From the NCBI GenBank assembly GCA_019918135.1, contig WBZZ01001231.1, positions 250,001 through 275,000 of the forward strand: 25,000 nt of DNA. The letters are read 5' to 3'. This document shows, in pieces, positions 15,863-23,660 of this stretch (the stretch's first letter is position 1; the number at the start of each line of letters is the position of its first letter). This DNA is from Paulinella micropora (Eukaryota > Cercozoa > Imbricatea > Euglyphida > Paulinellidae). The translations under genes were made by a program, and so were the position numbers. The notes beneath the pieces were generated by a model that saw only the letters and a list, made by a program, of their open reading frames with translations, did not search any database and was not told where the DNA came from.

Positions 15863-17338
15863 ATGCCACACGAAAAACCATTCTTTACATATTACAACGA
15901 AATTAGACGCGAACATAAGTATTTGTTGGATGAAGCAGATGCTGATTGGGCTGAACAAGTTAATGAAGGTATCAATAATCAAGCCCGCGAGAGGCTTAGA
16001 GCGGATAGATTGTTGGATGCTTCAACAAAGAGGGGGAATACTATGGAGGATTTAAAAGATAAGATTAGTGCGTTGGACAATAAGCAAAGTATTTATGTAA
16101 ATATGAATTACGATGAACTGAAATCGCACCTTCAAGATGACGGCGTTGATATGAAAGAATTTGAAAGAAAACACGGAACTGCCCCCATGAACGAACAAAT
16201 GATTGAAATGCGAAAATTAGCAATGGCTACCGATAAATATGATATAGCGCACATAGAAGACAATATCCAGCAAATGAAGCGTGATATAGCGCAATTGGTA
16301 AAACAAGAATATAAAGAAGAAGACTTAAAACGATTAACCGATAAGGGCTTAACGTATATGAAAAACAAAGGCAAAGCGGACAAAACTCGCGTAATACGAA
16401 GAGAGGATAGAGCGCAAGCGGAGCAGGAATATGAGGAATGGAAAGAAAACCGAGAAGAGTGGGAGAGAAAACACCCAGATGATGCTTTAATAGAAGCACA
16501 GATAGGCGACGAACACAAGATGCTTGTGCCACGAATAGGTGATGACCCCCGAAGTGTAGAAAGATTTGTTGATGCTATTATTAGAAGCATTCAAGAGATA
16601 ATTATGAGTCCCAGACTTAATAGATTACTTAACCTTGCTACGGGTGTTGGGCGATATGGTGTGAGAAGGCTAGCGCGGGGGCAGATATTGAGATTAGTTG
16701 CTAACAATCCACAACTACGTGCGATGAATGTTGGATTACTTGGAAGAAGAAGAGCAGATGCTCTCAATACCTTTTTGCTGGCACTAGCAAGAAATGAAGT
16801 GCCAGAGGGTTTGCCTCCGCCTAATCCTCGTTTGATTGCGAGCGGACAGCAAAGAATAGGTGATTATGTATTAAGAGAATATGCAAGCAGATTAGCCACT
16901 GGAATAATGTCTTTAAATGCGTGGGGCGCATTTAAAACAGGCGTAGAGACTATGACGGTTCTCGGTCTTGGAAAAGCACTTGGAGAAATATATAGAACAT
17001 GGTCTGCTCAACCAGATGCTCTCATTAAGTTGGAAGAAGAACGAATTCATACCGAGGGAAGTAATTATAATGGTGGGGGCACACGAGTGGAAAGCAGTCT
17101 TCAATTAGAAGATAGAACTCGTGGCAAATTTCCTTACATTCTCCCAGCAGATGCTTTAGACTTAGTTGCTTTCGAACATGATTTATTGTATGCGTCTGGC
17201 GACAAGAATGTCCAAGACTTTGCCGATAAACGATACTTTGAAAGGATTACCAATATGAGTGATTATCTAACGAGTAATGGATTGGCTACGGCCGAAGTTG
17301 CCAAGAGTATTTTTGACAATTACAACTCAATGTTTTAA
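15863..17338 (+). CDS. Virion-type protein with C-terminal phospholipase A2-like domain
   Basis: 491 residues, uninterrupted. The N-terminal 210 residues are highly charged and coiled-coil-like, ending in an Arg/Glu-rich stretch. The middle (about 235-390) is Ala/Leu/Arg-rich and helical. The C-terminus holds a PLA2 signature of the parvovirus VP1 / adintovirus kind: a calcium-loop motif Y-N-G-G-G-T (residues 402-407; Y codon 17066), a D-A-L-D-L helix, and the catalytic His-Asp pair in FEHDLLY (His439, Asp440, Tyr443). In parvoviruses this activity breaches endosomal membrane during entry, so a packaged, membrane-active role is likely here. The family is usually a component of the particle. 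The active-site residues are present; activity is not proved. Promoter GCGGATAT at 15850. Confidence 0.75.
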   Translation: MPHEKPFFTYYNEIRREHKYLLDEADADWAEQVNEGINNQARERLRADRLLDASTKRGNTMEDLKDKISALDNKQSIYVNMNYDELKSHLQDDGVDMKEFERKHGTAPMNEQMIEMRKLAMATDKYDIAHIEDNIQQMKRDIAQLVKQEYKEEDLKRLTDKGLTYMKNKGKADKTRVIRREDRAQAEQEYEEWKENREEWERKHPDDALIEAQIGDEHKMLVPRIGDDPRSVERFVDAIIRSIQEIIMSPRLNRLLNLATGVGRYGVRRLARGQILRLVANNPQLRAMNVGLLGRRRADALNTFLLALARNEVPEGLPPPNPRLIASGQQRIGDYVLREYASRLATGIMSLNAWGAFKTGVETMTVLGLGKALGEIYRTWSAQPDALIKLEEERIHTEGSNYNGGGTRVESSLQLEDRTRGKFPYILPADALDLVAFEHDLLYASGDKNVQDFADKRYFERITNMSDYLTSNGLATAEVAKSIFDNYNSMF

Positions 17339-17341
17339 AAA

Positions 17342-17349
17342 GCGGATAT
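17342..17349 (+). promoter_or_regulatory. GCGGATAT promoter-like word
   Basis: GCGGATAT followed by ATCTAGA, 15 bases before the ATG at 17357 and only 3 bases after the stop of the PLA2-domain gene. The same word lies 13 bases before 15863 and 29 bases before 20553. It also occurs inside coding sequence (near 9107 and 10004), so the link to promoters is suggestive only. Confidence 0.35.
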
Positions 17350-17356
17350 ATCTAGA

Positions 17357-18967
17357 ATGGCCTTAGAAGCACAGGGGAGGGCACGCGGTGGAGTATCTTT
17401 TTGGGATGCAATGATGTTTTGGAAAACTTTCAAAACCACTCCTCCAGATGCGAAGTATAACGGATTTATAGGCGATGTAGATAAAGCATATGATTGGTAT
17501 CATGAAAAATGTGGGCAGTTTTGACAAGGATGCGACATTTAAAGTAAATAAAGTAGTAAATCCTGCTACATTTAATAAACAATATGCGGAACTCGTTGAT
17601 GGATTTAATAAATGGTGAAATCACAAGAAAAAGCGGATGGCGTGAAAGGATATTCTCTTATCGCACCAGCAAATGAAACTGCAATGAATAATTTTATAGA
17701 AAAAATAAATACACAGAGCACAAAGTATATTCCACCAAGTATAGAAAAAGATATAAATCTTAGTGTTGAAGTCCCGATCGCATACTCAGACAATATGGTA
17801 GTAGCACCCAATTTTGATTCAATCGGACTGGGCAATAACTTGGCTATACTTGATGATAAAGGCGCCCAAACGAGGCACTTAAAGGGATTTGTTAAATCGT
17901 TGAGAGCGAAGACTGGAAAGAAAATTAAACTTTCTAATTATGACGATCCAAAAGTTGGATGGGAAGAGGCCATCAAACAAGCACTAAATCAAGGTGCTAG
18001 TATATCAGACGTAGCAGACGCAGATGATATTTTGGATAAGAGAATTTACGAAGAAGTGAGGGGTAAATTGACACCAGACCAAATGAAGCAATTAGAAGAT
18101 TTAGAATTGAGGGATGCGAGCGTGCCAAGAAAACAAATACCAATACCAACACCAGCACCACAAACCATGCCACCGCAAACCATGCCACCGCAAACCATGC
18201 CACCAGCACCGCAAACCATGCCACCGCAAACCATGCCACCGCAAACAACGCAAGCACCAGCACCACCAAATCCACAACCAGAGTATGAAGGAGGTGTTTA
18301 TAAAAGTGGAACAAAACAGGGACTCCCATTCTGGGAGGAGAAAGTTAAAGATGAAAAACTTAAAGAAATTATGAAAGAATACAAAGTTTCAGATGACCCA
18401 GATCCAGCAACAACACCAAATCAAGCCATGGTTGATAGCATGAGAAGTATTGACCAATTGGTTGATAAACTTATGGGGAAATCTCCCGCCGATGAAAGAG
18501 AAGACATGTTAGCACTTATTCGTTTTCTAATGCCAAGCGACCAAAATGGAGGTACCGGCACTTCACAAACAAACCCATTTATTAAAGGCAACGAACTAAG
18601 ACGCGATCGCATGCTAGACACCAAGAATGATTTTGAATCATTAGACAACACACGTTATGGCAACACAAATAATCACTTTATGTTGAATAGATACAATAGA
18701 GCAGTCATCAAGACCAGAATGAGAGACAAAAGAGAGTTTCCAAAAATGAAACGAAAACTGACTAGAAACTTCCCCGCTGAAATCCCGCGACAAGTTCAAA
18801 CTCGCCCAGAAAGAAAGGATTTTAAACCGCTCGTCAATCCTCCAAGTAATTATGCTTTTGGTAGTCCTTACTCTCCTTATTTCTATAATTATGCTTCACC
18901 ACCCCAACCATTTGGCGCCGAATATGATAATTATAGATACAATCGAAACTATTTTCAAAACCCATAA
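17357..18967 (+). pseudogene. Proline-rich virion-type protein with paired frameshifts
   Basis: An N-terminal fragment (17357-17524, 55 residues: ARGGVSFWDAMMFWKTF) stops at TGA 17522-17524. Coding sense continues in the +1 frame (about 17503-17618: FDKDATFKVNKVVNPATFN) and returns to the original frame at 17612, running 451 residues to 18967. The large part has an N-terminal folded domain, a Pro-rich linker with five to six PPQTMP-type repeats (18165-18245), a helical domain (DSMRSIDQLVDKLM), and an Arg- and Tyr/Asn/Pro-rich tail (NYAFGSPYSPYFYNYASPP). The style is that of a capsid-interior or tegument-like protein. It sits between the PLA2 protein and the ATPase in the morphogenesis block. 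Family unknown. The two shifts cancel, so a single protein is likely to have existed. Confidence 0.65.
18165..18247 (+). repeat. 15-bp tandem repeat coding PPQTM
   Basis: CCACCGCAAACCATG recurs five times or so with one or two interruptions (CCACCAGCACCG). It codes for a Pro/Gln/Thr/Met linker of the virion-type protein. Length variation between strains would be expected. Confidence 0.8.
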
Positions 18968-18995
18968 TATAAGATATCTTATAATATAAGATTGG
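18968..18995 (+). promoter_or_regulatory. Double palindrome before packaging ATPase
   Basis: TATAAGATATCTTATA (18968-18983) is a perfect 16-base palindrome. Its second half also starts the 17-base palindrome ATCTTATAATATAAGAT (18976-18992). Three half-sites in alternating orientation therefore occupy the 28 bases between the upstream stop and the ATPase ATG at 18996. The second palindrome plus the following TGGAT matches 10915-10936 in all but the centre base. Confidence 0.65.
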
Positions 18996-19883
18996 ATGCC
19001 TAAATCTATACGTAAAGGATTAATAGCAAACAAGTTGCCACGAAAAACACTTTTGAAGCAGAATCTGGAGAAAACCAATATAGAAAAAGCACACGAGGAA
19101 TTTACCATTGACAGGCCAGTAATAACAGAGTTGGATAACAAAGAACCGCCAAAATTTAAGAATGACTTGGAAATACAACCAATTAAAACACAAAGAGATG
19201 GCATTGAATTGCTCCCTATTCAAAAAGAAGGAATATTGCCAGCAATGGGAACTATGGTTATATGTGCAAGCACTGGCGGAGGTAAATCAGTTATGATTTG
19301 TAATCTACTCGCAAAAAAGAACAATGATAGAATAGTAGTCTTTTGCTTAAGTCCGTGCCCTATTTTGGAAGACACTCTCAAGTTAAAAAAAGAAGACATA
19401 ATCAAAGAAGATAGGCCTGAGTTAATGAGAGAAATATTAACTAAACAAAAAGAACTGATTAAAACTAAAGGGTTTAAGAAGGCATCAAAAATACTATTGT
19501 TATTGGATGATATCGCACAGAGTAAAACTTTTCTCAAATCAGAAGTGCTTACTGAGTTGTTTTTCGCTTCGACACATGCTAAGGTGTCAGTCTGGGTAGC
19601 AACTCAGAGTTATACACAACTCCCGCGAAGAATAAGAATTAATTGCCATTGGATGATTATTTTTAATGGAGTAAGGAGAAGCGAACTTGACAGACTGGCA
19701 GATGAATATGAAAGTCCTTTTCTCACTAAAAAAGAATTTTACAATATGGTTAAATATGCTACGGCAAAACCTTATTCGTTTCTAGCAATTAACAATACTG
19801 CTAGTGATAGAACGACCCAGTTTAGAAAGAATTTCTCTACTATATTACGATTAAATAAGGATAGAGATATGACAAACCTGTAA
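18996..19883 (+). CDS. A32 / FtsK-HerA type genome-packaging ATPase
   Basis: 295 residues, intact. The N-terminal 80 residues are basic. Walker A is ASTGGGKS (residues 91-98; Ala instead of Gly at the first position, Lys97 and Ser98 present). Walker B is KILLLLDD (Asp171, Asp172). A polar ATQSY (202-206), then PRRIRIN and a beta strand HWMIIFN, complete the layout usual for virophage, PLV and NCLDV packaging motors. The length matches the family (about 250-300). It powers entry of the genome into the preformed capsid. It lies in the morphogenesis block ahead of MCP and penton and is preceded by the double palindrome. Confidence 0.9.
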   Translation: MPKSIRKGLIANKLPRKTLLKQNLEKTNIEKAHEEFTIDRPVITELDNKEPPKFKNDLEIQPIKTQRDGIELLPIQKEGILPAMGTMVICASTGGGKSVMICNLLAKKNNDRIVVFCLSPCPILEDTLKLKKEDIIKEDRPELMREILTKQKELIKTKGFKKASKILLLLDDIAQSKTFLKSEVLTELFFASTHAKVSVWVATQSYTQLPRRIRINCHWMIIFNGVRRSELDRLADEYESPFLTKKEFYNMVKYATAKPYSFLAINNTASDRTTQFRKNFSTILRLNKDRDMTNL

Positions 19884-19926
19884 AAAATTAAATTAAATGG
19901 TTTTTTTTTTCGCCATAATATATGAC

Positions 19927-20507
19927 ATGACGGAATCAACTAAACTATACAAGACTTGCTATCAACAAGCAATTGCTATTTGGTATAAACAAAATGCGCA
20001 AGGAAAATTCGTAACGATTCCTAAGGGATCGTCCGAATACTTAGCAGTAAAGAAGATAGAAGAGGACATTAAGAGTGGCAAGATTAAGTGTCAATTAAAA
20101 CCAAAAGTAAGCAAATCAGGGAGTAAGAACAATGAACAGCAACTAGACCAAATGCCAGATGAATCATTAAAAAGAAAAATACCAGACATAGAATCGGCAA
20201 AAACTTCATCTCCTAACCCAAATGCCAAACCTATTGAGATGTCTCCAGCACTTAAGATTGAACAATCTTTACCAAATCTGTCAATCCAACTCCTGTTGCC
20301 GTGCCGAAACAAACTACCACAACACCCGCAAGTAAGATAGAAGCAATGGAAGATGCTTCTAAGGAAACTCCACCACCACCTAAGGAGGTTGCTGAAACTA
20401 ATGACATTGATGTAAATCAAGCAATAGCGGATTTAAAGAAAATGAAAGAGGAAAGAATTACGCACAAGAATTTACAAATTATGAAAAAAATAATTAATGG
20501 TAATTGA
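19927..20507 (+). pseudogene. Uncharacterised viral protein with one frameshift
   Basis: Starts at the ATG at 19927 (an earlier in-frame ATG at 19897 would translate a T-run and promoter-like sequence and is not preferred). The first 60 residues form a small domain (YKTCYQQAIAIWYKQN, then PKGSSEYLAVKKIEEDI) followed by a Lys/Ser/Pro-rich linker. Near 20285 the coding sense shifts frame: the first frame ends at 20340, while the second continues to 20507 with a Thr/Pro-rich link, a PPPPKE run and a helical end (QAIADLKKMKEERITHKN). A single indel explains this. Family unknown; the short-domain-plus-linker layout resembles the protein at 9604-10128. Confidence 0.55.
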
Positions 20508-20523
20508 TAAAATAATATATTAT

Positions 20524-20552
20524 GCGGATATTTATATATTCGCTTTTATATA
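20524..20552 (+). promoter_or_regulatory. GCGGATAT and TATATA leader
   Basis: GCGGATAT (20524-20531) is followed by TTTATATATTC and TTTTATATA up to the ATG at 20553. This is the third gene of the element with this word in its short leader. Confidence 0.35.
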
Positions 20553-20948
20553 ATGATTAAAAACTCAAGTGCTTCAAAACGTTTGCCAATTGACTTTATT
20601 AAGAAGATAAATGAAGCAAACCGACCAAAAAGTGATGGGTTTCAACTAAACCAGTTTGAATTGTGGAGTAGTCATGGTGCCCCATTAGTTAATCAGCCAT
20701 TAACTGAATTTGGCGACCTTGTCCCGCATGAGAAGAGCACTATCCAAAACACATTAACAGACATTTCTGATAAAAAAGAAAATGCGGATGTTGCTGATTT
20801 GGACAGTGCTGTTAGCAGTTTGGCTTATTTAAAGAAAGCAGTTGAGAATGAGGCAAGAGAGTTTCAATTGACTTCACCACAAGATGTGAGACTTGACAAT
20901 ATACAAAAATCAGTTGATTTTATTAAACAATCCGTTTCAGGTGAATAA
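20553..20948 (+). CDS. Uncharacterised protein between ATPase and MCP
   Basis: 131 residues, intact. The sequence is mostly helical and polar: LPIDFIKKINEANRP, a short aromatic patch (FELWSSHGAPLV), then two amphipathic helices (DLDSAVSSLAYLKKAVENEA and IQKSVDFIKQSV). No Cys cluster or membrane segment. PLVs and virophages usually encode a maturation Cys-protease near the capsid genes, but this protein is too short and has no His-Asp-Cys pattern, so I do not call it one. A scaffolding or cement role is possible but unsupported. AATAAA (20944-20949) overlaps its stop. Confidence 0.6.
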   Translation: MIKNSSASKRLPIDFIKKINEANRPKSDGFQLNQFELWSSHGAPLVNQPLTEFGDLVPHEKSTIQNTLTDISDKKENADVADLDSAVSSLAYLKKAVENEAREFQLTSPQDVRLDNIQKSVDFIKQSVSGE

Positions 20949-21030
20949 ATAATTATTTTTAATTTCTATTATTATTTTTTTAGTATAGTATCATTGCGAA
21001 TTTTACCATCCCACAACCACACACAAAAAA

Positions 21031-22458
21031 ATGGAAAGAAAGGAGATTGAAGTTACTGAGGAGTTGATGACCCTCAACAACCTCAGATATGAGTTGCCAG
21101 CAAGTCTGGCGCTCTCTGAACAGGGAAGTATCTTTAAGAAGAACTTCGCCGATCAGCAGACTTATACCAGTGATTCTGGAACTGAAATGATTTTTACATT
21201 ACAGGCAAGCACTGATTTTGTTTATGGGAACAATTGCTATTTGTCATTTGACATTATGGCCGAAGGATTGGTGACCACTGATGGAAAAGATAATGTTGCT
21301 TGTGCTCTTGGTTTTCAGAACACTCCCGCTACCGCTATTTTTGAAAGATTTTTGTTGGAAAGTAAGGATGGTAGCGAACTTGAACGAATTGAAGATTTGA
21401 ACAAGATGGTGCGAAATATTCTCCCGTGGCATTATCCTTTTGATTACCGCAGGCAAGCACAGATGGCTGGACAACGAGAACCAGTCAGTGTTAATGCTAA
21501 TGTTACTGACCCTTCAGTTACTGATTTTGCACTTAATGTCCCCGCTGGTAGTGTTGCGACTGGCCAATATTTGAGAGTTTGTATTCCGCTTCATTACTTT
21601 TCGGGAGTGTTTAATGAGGAATATCTCATTCCTCCCTCTCTGATTAGTGGTATGAGACTTCGTTTGACATTTGCACCAGTACATGAAGCATTGACTATCA
21701 TTGGAACCTCTAATGGTGCGATTCCTAGTGTATTTACAACTACTAATTTGAAATACAGCGTAGCAAATCCAGTTGTTATGTTGGAGACATTCTCTCTTGC
21801 TCCCGGTGTCCAGAGAACTATTTTGGAACAGATGGGAAGCAAGGATGGGCTTCCATACACTTATGAAACATACTACAACCAAAAGGCAAATCCGGGCGTG
21901 TCTGTTGATTTTAATCTTCAAGTGAATAAGGCCGTTGCTCGCGCTCAATGCTTGTATATCGTCACGCAAAATGTGCTCTCCGAAAATGCTAATATTGACA
22001 ACTTGGGAACTGCTCAAGTGCCTTACAGACAATATCAATGCCGTATTGGTGATTGGTATGCTCCGCAACAAAAGATGGAACTAGGAGGAAGCACAGATAC
22101 TCTTGCCTCCGTTCAACGAGGATGCGCGGAATTGTATATCAACAATCTTCAAACGACTATGGGTATTCGCGATGCTTACATGTCTTCGTCTGTTTCTCTT
22201 GAAAACTTTCGCTATTGGTATTCTGCTTCAGGCAAAACAGGACTTACATCCAACGCTGGTTTTGCTACTATTATCCAGACACTCAATCAGTCGCCACACA
22301 TTGGAGCATCTGGTATCGCAGTCAATAATTCACGAACTGCGGAAGTCACTCTTCGTTATGCTTCTGATTATGCTGCTACAAATAAATCAATCACTGCTTG
22401 GTTGAAATATGTCAAAGTCGCGTCTATTTATCCTAGCAAATCAGTTGTTAAACAATAA
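21031..22458 (+). CDS. Major capsid protein (double jelly-roll type)
   Basis: 475 residues, intact. It starts with a charged N-terminus, then LNNLRYELPASLALSEQG, a segment type seen at the start of PLV major capsid proteins. Beta-strand-rich sequence follows throughout (TDFVYGNNCYLSFDIMAEG; a central FERFLLESKDGSELERIED; IPLHYFSGVFNEEYLIPPSL, which is the loop region commonly well conserved in this family). Length and composition match a hexon-like double jelly-roll that trimerises to form pseudo-hexameric capsomers. It is followed 41 bases later by the penton gene, the usual order in PLVs and virophages. A longer leader (AGTATAGTATCATTGCG, then an A/C-rich stretch) precedes it, which may mark strong late expression. 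AATAAA (22454-22459) overlaps the stop. Confidence 0.85.
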   Translation: MERKEIEVTEELMTLNNLRYELPASLALSEQGSIFKKNFADQQTYTSDSGTEMIFTLQASTDFVYGNNCYLSFDIMAEGLVTTDGKDNVACALGFQNTPATAIFERFLLESKDGSELERIEDLNKMVRNILPWHYPFDYRRQAQMAGQREPVSVNANVTDPSVTDFALNVPAGSVATGQYLRVCIPLHYFSGVFNEEYLIPPSLISGMRLRLTFAPVHEALTIIGTSNGAIPSVFTTTNLKYSVANPVVMLETFSLAPGVQRTILEQMGSKDGLPYTYETYYNQKANPGVSVDFNLQVNKAVARAQCLYIVTQNVLSENANIDNLGTAQVPYRQYQCRIGDWYAPQQKMELGGSTDTLASVQRGCAELYINNLQTTMGIRDAYMSSSVSLENFRYWYSASGKTGLTSNAGFATIIQTLNQSPHIGASGIAVNNSRTAEVTLRYASDYAATNKSITAWLKYVKVASIYPSKSVVKQ

Positions 22459-22459
22459 A
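22454..22459 (+). terminator. Polyadenylation-type AATAAA overlapping the MCP stop
   Basis: The TAA stop at 22456-22458 lies inside AATAAA, followed by an A-rich then AT-rich stretch. The same arrangement is found at 9558-9563 (replication gene) and 20944-20949 (131-residue gene). Confidence 0.4.
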
Positions 22460-22499
22460 AAAAATTAAAAATTAAAATATATTATGTTATAATATAGCA

Positions 22500-23150
22500 A
22501 TGAGTTTTACGATAAGCAATCTTGAAGACGAGAAGCGAACAAAAAAAAAATTCCTCCTTCGCGTCTCCTCAAGCGATAAAACAGAAACAAAATCCGCTTC
22601 TACTCACAATGGCCGTTTCGTCGTTGATTTACCAGCAACTGGTCGTAATATTGATATAATCAGTGCTTATGTCGTTAAAAGTATCTCCATTCCAAACGTT
22701 TTCCCAAACATACCGAGTTATGCTAACACTCTCACATTGATTAAAACAACTGGATCGGCTACAAAAACGGCAATCGTAACAGAAAATCAATACACCATTG
22801 ATACATTTATTACCGCTCTTCAAACTGCAATTAATTCAGCAATTACCCCTAACTCCGTAGTTATAACTTTGAACTCCGTTAATAAATTGAATTTCGCTTT
22901 CACTGGTGATACGTATGCTTTTGATTACGATAACAGCACTATTAGCGACAAGATAGGACTGACTGCTGATATCTCGGCGGCGGCGAGTAGCACAATGCAA
23001 TCCATAGTCAATCTAATCGGTGAAACGGCCGTTTATGTCCATAGCCGTGCTTTAAATCAGTCTGGTTTAGTTGAAGCAAATGGTAATTTCTCTGTCGTTG
23101 GTAAATGTAATTTAGATAAGCCGTATGGGGTACAATGTTATTTTGAATCG
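22500..23150 (+). pseudogene. Penton / minor capsid protein, 3' end lost
   Basis: About 217 viral codons from the ATG at 22500. The opening FLLRVSSSDKTETKS, then GRFVVDLPA, a strand-rich middle (YVVKSISIPNVFPNI) and AVYVHSRALNQSGLVE, NLDKPYGVQCYF are the pattern of the single-jelly-roll penton of PLVs and virophages, which fills the fivefold vertices. The family normally continues for roughly 50-80 residues with a final strand region; here coding sense ends at about 23150 where (CATA)n begins. The frame stays open to 23432 only because the 4-base repeat lacks stops, giving a Tyr-Ile-His-Thr repeat that is not protein-like. Truncated by the microsatellite or by a deletion joining it. Confidence 0.8.
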
Positions 23151-23395
23151 TCATACATACATACATACATACATACATACATGCATACATACGTACGTAC
23201 GTACACTCACACACACACACATACATACATACATATATACATACATGCATGCATACGTACGTACGTATGTACGTACGTACATACATATATACATAAATAC
23301 ATACATACATACATACATACATATGCACGTACGTACGTACGTAACGTACGTACGTACGTACATTTATTACATACATACGTACATACATACATACA

Positions 23396-23427
<32 letters not shown>

Positions 23428-23660
23428 CATAAGTACATAAGGACGTACATACATACATAATACATACATACATACATACATACATGTATACATACATACA
23501 TACATACATGCATGCATGCATACATACATACATACATACATACGTACGTACGTACGTACATACGTACATACATACATACATACATACATACATACGTACA
23601 TACGTTCCTACGTACATACATACATACATACATACATACACACATACATACATACATACC
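23150..23660. repeat. (CATA)n / (CGTA)n microsatellite
   Basis: About 510 bases of imperfect CATA repeats with blocks of CGTA and a short (CA)n stretch (23206-23222). It replaces the 3' end of the penton gene. All open frames across it, on both strands, are repeat products (YIHT, MYVC). Confidence 0.9.

Larger units (their letters stand above)
5798..23150. mobile_element. Endogenous polinton-like virus / virophage-like element
   Basis: A block of about 17 kb that is AT-rich and tightly packed with intron-free genes, unlike the spliced flank. Diagnostic members are a double-jelly-roll type major capsid protein, a penton-like minor capsid protein, an A32-type packaging ATPase, a primase-SF3 helicase, an S74 fibre and a PLA2-domain protein. 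The combination is that of Preplasmiviricota (PLVs, virophages, polintons/adintoviruses). The left limit is inferred from the inverted-word cluster; the right limit is where the penton gene dissolves into (CATA)n. No integrase, DNA polymerase or maturation protease is visible. Several genes carry indels, so this is a resident, decaying copy. Assignment to a named genus is not possible by eye. Confidence 0.85.

Noticed and set aside
15839..15982. Extended minus-strand start giving a 112-residue hydrophobic protein
   Set aside because: The extra 48 residues run antisense inside the PLA2-domain gene; the ATG at 15838 fits the divergent promoter.
20553..20948. Adenain-like capsid maturation protease
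   Set aside because: Considered because of its place before the MCP, but the protein is too short and lacks any ordered His, Asp/Glu and Cys triad.
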